This document shows positions 22,508 to 36,205 of a stretch of 64,000 nt of DNA, one piece after another (the stretch's first letter is position 1; each line of letters starts with the position of its first letter). The stretch lies in assembly GCA_963995525.1 (NCBI GenBank), contig OZ023208.1:23052562-23116561 (forward strand), read 5' to 3'. The stretch is from Escarpia spicata. Its lineage: Eukaryota > Annelida > Polychaeta > Sabellida > Siboglinidae. Position numbers and translations under genes: made by a program. The notes below the pieces were generated by a model. It had not been told where the DNA came from. It searched no databases and worked only from the letters and a program-made list of their open reading frames with translations.

Positions 22508-22612
22508 CATGGTCTATCTATGGTCCATCCATGGTCCATGCAAGGTGCATGCATGGTCCATCCACTGTCCATCAACAGTCCATCAACAGTTCATCTACTG
22601 TCCATCCACCCC
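22508..22612. repeat. Short tandem repeat, about 11-12 bp
   Basis: Degenerate copies of TGGTCCATCCA and then TCCATCAACAG. Confidence 0.7.
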
Positions 22613-23575
22613 TCCAGACACAGGACAAGGGTTCCTGGATGGAGTCAGAGGTCATTGACCAGTTAGACAGCAAGCTGATTTCACGTGCATGTGTGTTTGA
22701 ATGCATGCATGTGTGCGTGTGTGCGTGGTTCAGGAATCACACACAGTCGTTGGCTGTCCTAGAGATCAAACATGTTTATCTACGGCAATTGATATTGTAG
22801 TACGGGAAACTACATTGGATAAAAAATGCCAGATATCTGATAAGAGTGGGCTATAGATAGATAGATGAGACGTGGTTGGACTCCTGACAAGCCAAAGTTT
22901 TCCTTGTCCAAACACCACATCTGGGGTTTATGTTCTGGATGGCAATCTTATTAAAAAAATTTAAGAAGGTTATAGAAATGTACAACCATGAATTCACACC
23001 ACAATCCACCATTTGTATCTGCACAAACAGATGTGCCAACACATTTACACATAATACCGCATTAATAGCAACATTTGTGCTGAAATTATTTATAGAATAA
23101 CTTCACAGATGTTTGAATTCCTTCCAACCGTCCAGTGTTATGCTATGTGAAGGCTACACTGATATGTATTGGGGGACTTGTTTAACAACACTACTAAGAA
23201 GTCCGAGGGGGGTCAACATGGAGTGATAATGGGCGAGGCAGACAGCACCCTATGTACACCAGTCAACACTGGGAAATAGAACAAACTTATCTGACAGCTA
23301 GGCCAATACTGGTTGGAACTGGTCAGCGATTTGATGTGGGGGATAAGGGGTGGCGAATAGGAAATATTTATTTGTCCCAAATGCACTAGACAATAGAATA
23401 ATTGTTGCAAAAACAAATGCAAAAAATACAATATATTGTAATAGAGGTGACGTGAAAACAAAATTGGTAAGTATGTAACGTAAGGGTAAAAAATAAAAGA
23501 TTACGTCATAATAGGGGACGGGAGACTCCTACTAAGACTAAATATAGTCGCTGTCATAGGAGTCACTCGGGGGAG
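22613..23575. other. Unique sequence, no gene seen
   Basis: A small GATA tract lies at 22854-22865. Short frames have no domain or splice support. Confidence 0.4.
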
Positions 23576-24300
23576 GTGTTGTGTTGTGTGAGTTTTGTGT
23601 GTGTGTTGTGTGTGTGTGTGTGTGTTGTGTGTGAGTGAGTTTGCATGTGTGCGTGCGTGCGTGCGTGCGTGTGTGCAAATGTTTAAATGTGTGTGTGTTT
23701 GTGAGTGTGTGTCTGTCTGTCTGTGCATGTGTCTGTGTGTGTCTGTGTGTGTCTGTGTGTGTCTGTGTGTGTCTGTGTGTGTCTGTGTGTGTCTGTGTGT
23801 GTCTCTGTGTGTCTCTGTCTGTCTCTGTGTATGTATCTGTGTGTGTCTGTGTGTGTATGTCTGTGTGTGTATGTGTGTGTATGTGTGTGTATGTGTGTGT
23901 ATGTGTGTGTCTGTGTGTGTGATTGTGTGTGTGTGTGTGTGTACGTGTGTCTGTGTGTGTGTGTACATGTGTCTGTGTGTGTCTGTGTGTGTCTGTGTGT
24001 GTCTGTGTGTGTCTGTGTGTGTGATTGTGTGTGTGTGTGTGTGTGTGTACGTGTGTGTACGTGTCTGTGTGTATCTGTGTGTGTCTGTGTGTGTCTGCGT
24101 GTGTCTGCGTGTGTATGCGTGTGTCTGGTGTGTCTGCGTGTGTCTGCGTGTGTCTGCGTGTGTCTGCGTGTGTCTGCGTGTGTCTGCGTGTGTCTGCGTG
24201 TGTCTGCGTGTGTCTGCGTGTGTCTGCGTGTCTGCGTGTGTCTGCGTGTGTCTGCGTGTGTCTGCGTGTGTCTGCGTGTGTGTGAGTATGCATGTGCATG
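23576..24300. repeat. TG-rich microsatellite block, about 725 bp
   Basis: (TG)n is mixed with an octamer TGTGTCTG in the centre and TGTGTCTGCG after about 24090. The G strand is consistently on the plus strand. Cys/Val-rich plus frames and Thr/His-rich minus frames up to 272 residues arise purely from the repeat. Confidence 0.98.
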
Positions 24301-26160
24301 TGTTTGTGGGGGTAGGTGGTCACAAAGCCCTTACACAGAGGGTGGAACGAGGTCACAGGTCAGGTCCAGGGAGGATAGGGATTCAGTAACTTATGAACTT
24401 CCATCTGTGAGGTGACTTGATGTTTACCATTTACAATCGTAATAAACTTTACACAAGTTTACTGCGGTAATGTTAGTTTACAGTCGCCACAACCTTTCTA
24501 AGTCCGTCAGTGACAGTTCTATAAATAAGAAGGGACATCTGTCACATAAACAACTCACCGACTGGACGTGGTTTGTGTGAACAGTGATTTACAATTGATA
24601 TCAACTTATTTCGGTGAAACACAGCCCACTTCAAGGAAGTTCTACAGACTTCGTTCCATGCAGGTCATCTACTGTTTATCTTTACTTAAATAGCACAGAA
24701 ATTAAAATTGGCCAGTTCAGGCCCTACTAAATCACTAAAAGTAGTAAAACAGATATTGATGTTGACAAATATTGTGTTTTAACCACGCCAAGCTAAACAC
24801 CAGACCTCAGCAAATACTAGCAACTGATTTCATGGTGATAATTCAACCGTAATAAAACGAGGACCGACAATAAATGAAAATGCACTGCAATATTTCCATA
24901 TTTATGAGAAACAATCGTTTTAAATTCTGATCAAGTCACCGTGTTCAGATAAACGAGCCAGCAAAATAGCAGCCACTGTCGCTATCACTGCCAGGTCGAC
25001 ATCAACAAAGCGTGAATGCGTCAGATCACCCGCACGTAATCGACGAGGTTTAAACGGCTTTGTTTATCTCAGTTGGGTTTATTCCCTGTTAGACTTCCTC
25101 GAAGCGATGACATCAGATTTAGAAACACAACACTGTGATAACCACAATAATGCACTTGAGCACTCGTACTTCATACATGCAATAAAACTCACCCACACTG
25201 CTACAATAGGTGTAAGTTTTCGTCGATAATGACACTTGTTTTCTTGCCGCTAGAATTTATTATAGCGAGCACAAAAACTGCCTCGTGAAATTTGGTTCAG
25301 TGCGCTCAGGCGTACATTTATCTACAACATGGCTGATTTCGGAGTGTATGGTTTCTGTAAATCTTGTTAATTTATTATAACGAGCGCCTTTTTACTTTAA
25401 AAAGCAAGTATTAATATCTGCATTTATGACTGCCGTGATGCGGCCGATATAATCATTATCATTAGGGTACAGTTAAAGTGCTTCTTATGGTGCAGGTAAT
25501 GTTGACTTATTTCTTAGAAGGCACCCGTCCACTTGTGGGCAGTTTGTGTTCGTCTCATTCAGTCGGGCACCTCCTGTTTACCAACGCTGTTTACACGAAA
25601 GACTGATTTAGTATTACTGGAATATATATGAGTAATCAACCAATGAATATTTACCTACAAGGCTCGGGCACACGGCGAGTTGAGAGCCGTATCACGTCTT
25701 GACCACGGTATTTTAAAAAGTTGAATTCTTGAGTCAAAATCTTCCTCATCCATTTGCTCGGTATGACAATCTTGCTCCTGGTACAACTGGTTATTCATGA
25801 CCTAATTAAATCTATTTGACTCCAAGCTGAAATGGGCATGACCAAAAATCTTTTTTGTGGATGCCCCCAAAAAATAGTTTTGTGGAGGCCCCCTTAACAA
25901 ATTATATTTTGTGGAGGTCTGCCCTGTCTGCTCTGCCCTAAGTCTGGCATAAACCCTATCTGGGAAGTTCCAATACAGGTGTATGCCTAACATATATATG
26001 CGACACAATGTTATGCAATCTAAAAAACTTCTTGTTTAATGCAGACAATCATTTAAGATCGCTACTTTATTTGTTCTAGACGCGTCTGTCTGTCTGTCTT
26101 TTTATGACCTAGGAATCAATACTCTAGCAGCAGTTATAGCCAATGTCTCCCTAGCGTTAA
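24301..26160. other. Unique sequence, no gene seen
   Basis: No exon, RNA gene or mobile element recognised. Near 25845-25920 a TTTTGTGGAGGCCCCC-like word occurs three times, about 30-35 bp apart. Confidence 0.4.
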
Positions 26161-27953
<1,793 letters not shown>

Positions 27954-28010
27954 AATAATTGACTTCTATGGTGTCTATATCATAACTCAGAGGTGAAAAC
28001 ACATCACGTT
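27954..28010. mobile_element. SINE-like fragment
   Basis: ATAATTGACTTCTATGGTG through ACTCAGAGGTG matches the start of the element at 41281-41335 (AATAGACTTCTATGGCACC and AGCTCAGAGGCG). Confidence 0.5.
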
Positions 28011-28104
28011 GACTAGAAAAATACAGTGTTTTAAACATAGGGTAGTCTACCATATGACAAAACTACACAACATTGACTTGAGACTCATCTAGGCACCAGT
28101 CCAC

Positions 28105-28872
28105 ATGCCAGGTCAAGGTCACCTTGGTAAAACAGCCACCTCATAATTAAGGTCACTTCGATAAAACAACCACCTCACAATTAAGGTCACCCTGGTAATA
28201 CAGCCACCTCACAATTAAGGCCACCTAGGTAAAACAGCCACCTCAAAATTAAGATCACCATGGTAATACAGCCACCTCACAATTAAGGCCACATTGGTAA
28301 TATAGCCACCTCACAATTAAGACCACCATGGTAATACAGCCACCTCACAATTAAGATCACCATGGTAATACAACCATCTCACAATTAAGGTCACCTTGAT
28401 AATACAGCCACCTCACAATTAAGGCCACCTTGGTAATGCAGCCACCTCACAATTAAGATCACCATGGTAATACAGCCACCTCACAACTAAAGCCACCATA
28501 GTAATACAGCCACCTCACAATTAAGACCACCTTGGTAATACAGCCACTTCACAATTATGGTCACCTTGGCAATACAGCCACCTCATAATTAAAGCCACCT
28601 TGATAATACAGCCACCTCACAATTAAGATCACCATGGTAATACAACCACCTCACAATTAAGGCCACCTTGGTAATACAGCCACCTCACAATTAAGATCAC
28701 CATGGTAATACAACCACCTCACAATTAAGGTCACCTCTGTAAAACAGCCACTTCATAATTAATTAAGGTCACCTCGGTAAAACAGCCAGCTCACAAATTA
28801 AGGTCACCTTGGTCACTATACAGGTCACTTTTGCCCAGTCCTGAGGGTGGCCGTAATAGGGAGGTTCCACTG
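28105..28872 (-). mobile_element. MITE-like element expanded into a 34-bp minisatellite, copy 2
   Basis: The right end, read on the minus strand, begins CAGTGGAACCTCCCTATTAC with a TA flank at 28873-28874. It continues with the CCACCCTCAGGACTGGGC and AAAAGTGACCTG block shared with 11479-11694. The rest is about twenty tandem copies of a 34-bp unit, TAATACAGCCACCTCACAAT followed by TAAGGTCACCTTGG, which occurs only once in the other copy. The left terminus was not found. Units carry AAGGTCA, a nuclear-receptor-type half-site. No coding potential. Confidence 0.75.
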
Positions 28873-30279
28873 TATTGCAAATTGATAACATGGAAGATTG
28901 GCAAACAATCATGGAGGGAGCTTGATGCAGAAAAAGAATAATCTCAGCAACATAAATTATTGTTAGTATATATAAAGTAGTACATTTGTAAACTGCGTCT
29001 CCTAAGGTTGAATTTAAGAGCTCCAAGTTCTCCAATGAAAATCCACATGACCAACAACGTATGTATAGGTCACCAGGTCATTGGCCTGTAGTAGCAAAAC
29101 ATTCAAGCCTGGTCAGTATGGTGTGAGGTCAAGTAACACAAGCCTGTCATGGATATGAAGGTTGAAGGTAAGCGGTCTCAAGGTCTCAACTTATATGTCT
29201 GCGTTCCATTTTAGATCTCTCGCACAGACTCTCACAAGCATCCGTTAAAAGGTCGCGTGGAGAAGCTTGATCTGCACCACAGCCGCATCCACAAACACAT
29301 CCACAAACACATCCACAGCTGCAGTCTTCACAGGTCAATTGATGACATCTCTCGACTTACAACGCAAAAAAATGGCGCATACATACATACACAAGGGCAC
29401 GATACGGCACATTGGTGTGATTGGACACACACTACTAATGGATTTATGTGTTTGTGTCTGTTCGCGATCCAGGTTGTTTGGTGACAACCGCGTGGCGGAG
29501 TGACACACAACTCAGTCTAGACGGACTCACTGAAACGCGCGCTCATGATAGTAAACAGACCTATTTATCCGCGTCTAGATGCATCAACCCTACACACTAA
29601 GCCGTGCAAAACGTCACTTTTCAATCGGGAACAAAAACTTGTTTTTCTCTTTCTCAACAATGTTTGCAATGATATGTATGCTCACGAGATCAACTCAAGG
29701 TGGAGACGTGGAATAAAGCACTGAGTTGATAGAGATGAATGCACTAAGAGTGCACTTTCACCATATGTAGACACCCAACAAGTGAAATGAAGCATAGGGC
29801 GGGGTACAAAAAAATCCACATGTTTATGTGGACCCCCTCGTAGTGCTTGCTTCCAAGTGCGTAAACTTAAAAATTTCACACAAAAATTATAATGCACAAA
29901 GTTCACAGACAGTTACAGTCTAACCACATTTCCAGTATCAAAAATAAAAAACCCAAGGCTATTTGTTAAACTGTTTTGACAATCTTACACTTTTACAATT
30001 TATATTTTTTTTTAAATAATACACAGAGTACAGCCACTAGTTCGAAGTCTGACAATGTTTCCAGTATATAAAAAAATGTATTTGTCAAAATGTTTTAATA
30101 ATCTTAGTGCACAATATACGTTTGTTGTATCTAACTAAATCAACAATTTAGAATTTGTTATGCTTTGAAGTATCGTAAGCACAGACTGTTATAGTATGTA
30201 ACCCAAAATGAAGATTTACACCCCAATTTCTGGTCCGGTGTAAACGAGAAATAAATGCAATTTAATGAAACCACGCCAG
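28873..30279. other. Unique sequence, no gene seen
   Basis: Three direct copies of a 12-bp CATCCACAAACA word lie at about 29287-29320. A small hairpin CCACATGTTTATGTGG lies near 29816-29831. AT-rich after 29900. No exon supported. Confidence 0.4.
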
Positions 30280-30690
30280 AAGCGGCGAGTCTTTTCATTC
30301 AATGCAAGAAACAATTTCATCCAATCATGCATGTCACCAGCGCGTCAGTCGAACTCGCTGCGACGCAGCTATCTTTTTACCAATTAGAGTTGCATTTGTC
30401 CTGAAAGGTATCCGACAGCCGCTCGATAATTTAGAGTGTGCACACCAAAATGGATTAGACAGTGGCTTATTTTTCGAATGCAATGCAAGATCGGCGCATA
30501 TCATAGCCGTCTTTGAAGGCCTCCCGGGACACTGTGGGAGCTCGTCCTTTTAGTCTTCATTTTAATCTGATTAATGGCAATATGAGAAGCCATCTGTCAC
30601 ACCAGGAGTTGGCTGCTCTAGGCTGGCTAATGGTAATTGGGTTTTATCTCCGCTGCTGGCTTTCTTAATTAAAAAAAGGCAAGGATGTGT
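30280..30690. other. Possible conserved non-coding block
   Basis: GC-richer than its surroundings, without repeats, with several homeodomain-type words (CCAATTAGAG, CTGATTAATGG, TAATGGTAATTGG, CTTAATTAA). A plus frame at 30302-30553 has no domain. Similar composition and motif density are typical of developmental enhancers, but conservation cannot be tested here. Confidence 0.3.
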
Positions 30691-30809
30691 AGACTAGGAA
30701 GCATTCAGGGAGATCTAGTAATAAATCTCTTCAAGTCTCTCGATTATGTTTGATGTTTCTTTGAGTTTCTTGCATGAGAAAACATTTGCCAGCCAAGAAC
30801 TGTTAATAG

Positions 30810-30945
30810 GTTGTCACTCTGATTGCGGGATGCTTTCCAGAGAAGTCAAGATGGTGTTTGACTGAACAGAATCTGCCGGGGAGTAAAGTGTAAAGTGCTT
30901 TGAGCAGTCCTAAGGATTGGATACTGCGCTATATATGAACTTACA
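30810..30945 (+). mobile_element. SINE-like 3' fragment
   Basis: CCAGAGAAGTCAAGATGGTG, GTGTAAAGTGCTTTGAGCAG and TCCTAAGGATTGGATACTGC, ending GCGCTATATATGAAC, match the reverse complement of 54690-54790. This is a shared 3' module of a dispersed element. Confidence 0.75.
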
Positions 30946-31024
30946 TTTACTTTTTTACTCTGCCCCAGACTCAACTAATCTTACTTATGTAGTTTCAATT
31001 TTGTACAGATAGACAGTAATTTTG

Positions 31025-31240
31025 CACAGTGGTAACCATGGACCCTCTGTAACCATGGACCCTCTGTAACCATGGACACGTGTTAACCATGGTAACTGTA
31101 GACATGCAGTAACCACAGGCGCAGAGTAACCATGAAGACGTATTAACATGAACACGCAATAACATGCATTAAAAACTCTAGATCTGCGGTAACCATGTAC
31201 TCAAAGAAACCGTGAACGAACGGTTACTATGGTAACCATC
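31025..31240. repeat. Degenerate minisatellite, about 14-18 bp
   Basis: Copies of GTAACCATGGACCCTCT and decayed relatives. The core GTAACCATGG is shared with the next array. Confidence 0.7.
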
Positions 31241-31545
31241 CACAGTAACTGCAGAACCACAATATAGAAGAACGACACTATAGTGCATGGACGCTTGCCC
31301 TATTACGTCATTCAGTAGGGTATAAATGCGATGACGCAGGTAGAGAGGAAGTGCAGGTGCACTCAGTGCCCTGACGGTGCACTTGGCGCAGAGCCAATGC
31401 TCAAGGATTCCACTTGCTTGTTTATAAACATGACCCAGTTTGTGGACACGGAACTCTACCATTGCCACGAGGACACGCAGGGTCAAACTATCCCTTGTAC
31501 CCAGTGTTTAAGTCTCACCTGGTTACCTGTGTGATCTTGCATCAT

Positions 31546-31815
31546 CTTGGTAACCAGGTCCAGGTAACCTGCTTTTAGGTAATTAGGTCCCAGGTAACCA
31601 GGTTCTAAATAACCAGGTAACCAATTCCTAGGAAACCAGGTCCCAGGTAATCAGGTCCTGGGTAACAAGGTCCCAGGTAACCAGGTCCTAGGTAACGAGG
31701 CCCAACTAACCAGGTCCTAGGTAACCAGAATCCAGGTAACTAGGTCCATGGTAATCAAGATTCAGGTAACCAGGTCCTAGGTAACCAGATAACCCAGGTA
31801 TCTCATGCACACACT
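31546..31815. repeat. Minisatellite, 15-bp unit, about 18 copies
   Basis: The unit is AGGTAACCAGGTCCT or AGGTAACCAGGTCCC. Just before it, CACCTGGTTACCTG (31516-31529) is an inverted copy. Confidence 0.93.
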
Positions 31816-32934
31816 TACAGCTGTGATGGAGTCAGTTATAAGTAGATACAACCGGATGCCTTCAAGGAACCACTTCAACAGGGCTCTCTGTAGTGGCAGC
31901 AAATCAAAATAATTCTTGGAAAGATTTAATACACCAAAGATACATGGCTATGGGCCGCTGACATGCTCCCGGGCCATAAGACTGGCCCGGGGCCACTAGA
32001 TCAGCCCAGAGCTTGCAGGTGTCAGAGGCGTGCCGGTGTTTCCGCTACACCTGAGACCAGCCAGCCACTTCGGACGTGTAAACAAACGCATGTGAATAAA
32101 CCGCAATGAAACGACTAAATTTACCTGTTGGCAAAGTTTCAAAGTTATACCATTAGAGAAAGTAGCCGTAAATACATGAGTGAATACAAGCATTGTGTTT
32201 ATACCTGGTAACCCTGCAGGGCTGTTATAATTATGGCACCATCAAAGGACCTTTATAATATCTTATATCTGGCTTAGTCATGATTAGGATTTTATATATT
32301 TTATTACGGTGTTGTCCCTATGTAGAGACACATCTGAAAATGGCAAGTAGCCACATCCTATAAAGACACAGCTGAAATAATGAAGAAATTGGCACATTTG
32401 AGCATGATCTGTTGGAGTTAACTGGCCAAACTGACTCGTTCTTACTGCTGTTTATTTGTTTCACAAGATAATTAAAACAACGTCTACGTGGACTGCCTCA
32501 TGGATATTAATAAAATCAGAGATGTTTTCCCTTATGAATGGATTTAAAACAAGGTTTTCTCACATTGTAAATTGATGTCAGCGAGCAGGTTTAATCTAAT
32601 CCTCAAGATTAACGGATCATCATATCAATGCCTCTGTGGATATTGGTGATTATCAAAGGTTCTGTAACAAATGACACTACACCAGTAAGACCCTTTTATA
32701 CACGGGTATACATTCACTTAGAACAAATAAACACAAACAGTCACTACATCAATATTCAGGGTTTTGACTCTCTCAGATGCATTGTACTGTGACACTCCTT
32801 GAGTCATGAAGAGTTATGTTCAGCCCATGTTGTGATTTCGAGAGAAAAACATCGGTTATAATTTACAATAGAGCACGACCTACCTGGACTTGAGCCAGGT
32901 GGGTCAAAGACAGAACAACGCAGTAGGTAATCCA
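31816..32934. other. Unique sequence, no gene seen
   Basis: A minus-strand segment at about 32120-32215 is open and flanked by CAG|GTAAATT and a CCCTGCAG acceptor-like word. The signals are too weak to call an exon. Confidence 0.4.
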
Positions 32935-33720
32935 GGCACCATTGGTTGAAGGGCAATACCCTGGGAGGAGATAAAGGGGGTGTCACTCAATATAGGGTAT
33001 TGAAGTACACCCTCATCTTGAGGTAAAGGATAACTACCCTGGTTGGAGATAGAGGGGGTGTAAGTCATCATGGGGTATTGAGATACAGGGGTAACTATGC
33101 TGGATTGATACATAGTGTGTCACACATCACAGGGTACTGAGGTACACCCTCAACCTGAGGTATGGGGGTAACTACCCTGGCTGGAGATGGAAGGGGTGCG
33201 ACTCATGACAGGGTACTGAGGTACACCCTGACTGAGGTACAGGGGTAACTACCGTGTCTGGAGATACAGGAGAGAGGTTATTCATCACAGAGGATTGGGG
33301 TACACCTTCATCTTAAGGTACAGGGGTAACTACCCTGGCTAAAGACACAGGGGATATTAATCAGTATAGTGCATTGAGGTACACTCTCACCCTGAGGTAC
33401 AGAGGTAACTACCCTGTCTGGAGACACAGGGGTGTCACTTATCACCGGGCATCGAGGTACATTCTCACCCTGAGGTACAGGGGTAACTACCCTGTCTGGA
33501 GACACAGGGGTGTCACTTATCACCGGGCATCGAGGTACATTCTCACCCTGAGGTACAGGGGTAACTACCCTGCCTGGAGACACAGGGGTGTCACTTATCA
33601 CCGGGCATTGAGGTACATTCTCACCCTGATGAACAGGGGTAACTACCCTGGCTAGAGACAGAGGGAGTGTGACCACAAGAACAGTGGTCAAGTTGAGACT
33701 GGACATTGGGTTGAGGATGA
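32935..33720. repeat. Minisatellite, 78-bp unit, about 10 copies
   Basis: The unit contains GAGGTACAGGGGTAACTACC, CTGTCTGGAGACACAGGGGT, GTCACTTATCACCGGGCATC and GAGGTACATTCTCACCCT. 78 is a multiple of three and the minus frame 33308-33706 shows a 26-residue repeat. The three most alike copies lie at about 33400-33630. Older copies on the left are shorter and out of phase, so coding is unlikely. Confidence 0.94.
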
Positions 33721-35254
33721 CCTGTGTGAATAGGGCAGTGGGGTTCCTTGTCCAGGGTAGGGTGTACTGAGAAATAGGGAAACTGGAGTGAAGGGTGTAT
33801 AGAGAGCAGGTGGGGAGCTGTCGGTGACATCGTTAATCACCAACCGTAAATCAGCATTTAAGTTGACAGAATGTCAGTTTTTGTAAATTATAATTGCACT
33901 TACCTGGTAGCTCCACACTGATAAAATAGTATGCATGTTTCAGTGCAATACATTTGTACTGCTTTAACGTACAATAATTTAAATCATCTTGGTTAATTAA
34001 TTTCTTTAAATGTTGACATAGAAGTCATGCGCCATACTTGTACGTTCATGAAACCTTGCCACATAAAGCTGAAAGTATTTATCTGGGTTTTTCCACGGTT
34101 AGGGTCTTTTTCCTACATCCATCAAACTTACATGTAATTATATACCTAAACCTGTTTCTACACGTCTATATATGTTATTTTTAAATTGTAATTTGATGAA
34201 TAATGTGTAATTAATAATGTGTGTCATGACAAGGCACTCTAGTTACTGCTGGGTGTAACACACCTTGCTGACTCTCTTAGACAATCAAAACTATACAATT
34301 TTACTCAAGTTTGTTCTAGTCATAAAAAAGAACGTTAGTATATAAGTTTTTTTATAGGCCTGGGTCCAAAAAATAGCTCATTTTTATAAGTTTTATACTT
34401 TCACTTATACTGAATCTGGTAATGTACTTTCAGATATGCAGGACGTCATCAACAGAGGTTCTTATATCAGTCTTTATTCGTGCAAAATGTTATGTCACTG
34501 CACTGGAAATTAACAAAATTATTGGAAAATTAGAGTGTAAAATTGTCAGGAGTGTAAAAATGTTAGCATGACATTTAAAAAATACATAATTTTGAAATTG
34601 CAGTAAACAAAAAATACCAACAGCAAACTGCACAAACATATAGTTTTATCAATGTAAGTTTACTAGAGAAACATTTGCTAGCTTTTGGGTAATGTGGCTT
34701 CACTTGTGACCAATAAATGTGACTCTATACACGTATACGCACATGGTTTACAAGCAAAGAAAATTAAGTTCCTGTTGGATTCAATGTCATATAACACAGA
34801 ACACAACAGGAATTTGTTTTCACCCAGTGTTATCGATGTTTGCTAATTATGTACATACTGATGTTTTTTTGTACTAATTGTTCCTCATATATTTATATTT
34901 GAAACTACAGGACTGTATTCCCATTACCCCCCACATTTGTCAGGAGGGTAACATTGCTGAAAGCTAAGGCTGCCATATTTAGACACATTGCTTTAGAATT
35001 ACTTGTTGACATGTTCAGTCATCATAGCTCCTACGTCTATTACATGAATGGGCTAAAACATGATGATACGTATTCATTAAGGTGGTAGCTGACATAGTAG
35101 TGTTGTCAGGGGTGGAACATTTTTACTGGAATTCTACGTCTTTGTATTAATTAGACAGCAGCATTACCACTGGTGTATTTAAAAAAAAAAATAACTTTGC
35201 CATAATAATACAATAAAAGAGCTCGAGAGCTGCATGGGATGAATTTGAGAACTT
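33721..35254. other. AT-rich unique sequence
   Basis: No exon supported. A GTAAGTGC donor-like word on the minus strand at about 33897 has no good partner acceptor. Confidence 0.4.
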
Positions 35255-36205
35255 TATTTCAGTTTAGATGTTCAAAATTGACTCTAAATATATGTAAATC
35301 AGATACTTGAGAAATTATCTTCTATTATACAAATAACTTGTTTGAGCCAATAGAAATTGGCTTAATTTTAAAACAATCACAGTATGTTAGAGTTTAATCA
35401 CATTTAATTTTAAAACTTGACAAATATAATGTCTGGAGTGTAACGGATTTGTTACCAATATATGAAGTTAATTCAAATGCTCAATGTGTCAAGACAAGTT
35501 GTATAAATGGTTCGAAATATTTATGGAAGTTTCCTTGTTACTAAGGAGGGTTCCATACCAGTTAAGATGTTCAATATTGATTATTATATTGATTAGATAC
35601 TAGAAAAATTTGTTTCTATTACACAAGTAAAGTGTTTAAACCAATAGAAATTGGCCTAATTTGTGGTTGGCACATATAAAAAACACATGATTTGTGTCAT
35701 ACTCAAGCACTTAGTATGGTGCATCATGGGAAACAATCACAGTTCGTTTGATTTCAATCACATTTAATTTTAAAACTTGACAAATATAATATTTGGTACC
35801 AATATACTATATCAATTAAAATGCTTAACGCATCAAGACAAGTTGTACAACTTTTTTGAAATTGTTTGTAGACGTTTCCTTGTTACCAGGGAGGGCTCCA
35901 TACTAATTAAGATGTTCTATATTGATTATACTATTGATCAGATACTGGAAAAATGATCAAAAATTACACAAATAACATGTTTGAACCAATAAAAATTGGC
36001 TTAATATGTGTTAAGCACATACTCAAACACTTAGTATATTGTATCATATAAAACAATCACAGTTTCTTTGATTTCAATCACATTTAATTTTAAAACAAGC
36101 CAAGTATAATGTCAGCAGGGTAAGTTAACAAATTTGGTACCAAATATGGTAAAAACTCAAATGTACGGTTGGTAAGTGTTTTGTATAACATAATTAAGAT
36201 GTTAA
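35255..36205. repeat. Long-monomer satellite, about 300-346 bp, about 3 copies
   Basis: The word TTAAGATGTT-ATATTGATTA recurs at about 35264, 35563, 35909 and 36190. Between occurrences the same order of blocks appears: CCAATAGAAATTGGC, AAACAATCACAGT, TTTCAATCACATTTAATTTT, AAAACTTGACAAATATAAT, TCAAGACAAGTTGTA and TTTCCTTGTTAC. Copy lengths differ by internal deletions. AT-rich, with no coding potential. No target duplication or termini seen. Confidence 0.85.

Noticed and set aside
23538..24389. Long Thr/His-rich and Cys/Val-rich frames
   Set aside because: They lie wholly in the TG/TGTGTCTG microsatellite block.
31996..32215. Possible minus-strand exon ending in CAG|GTAAATT
   Set aside because: Acceptor is weak, and the open frame is short and not recognisable.
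33308..33706. 132-residue minus frame with 26-residue repeat
   Set aside because: Covers only the regular part of the 78-bp array; older copies on the left are out of frame.
33898..33962. Possible small exon before GTAAGTGC (minus strand)
   Set aside because: Good donor but no acceptable polypyrimidine tract or acceptor upstream.
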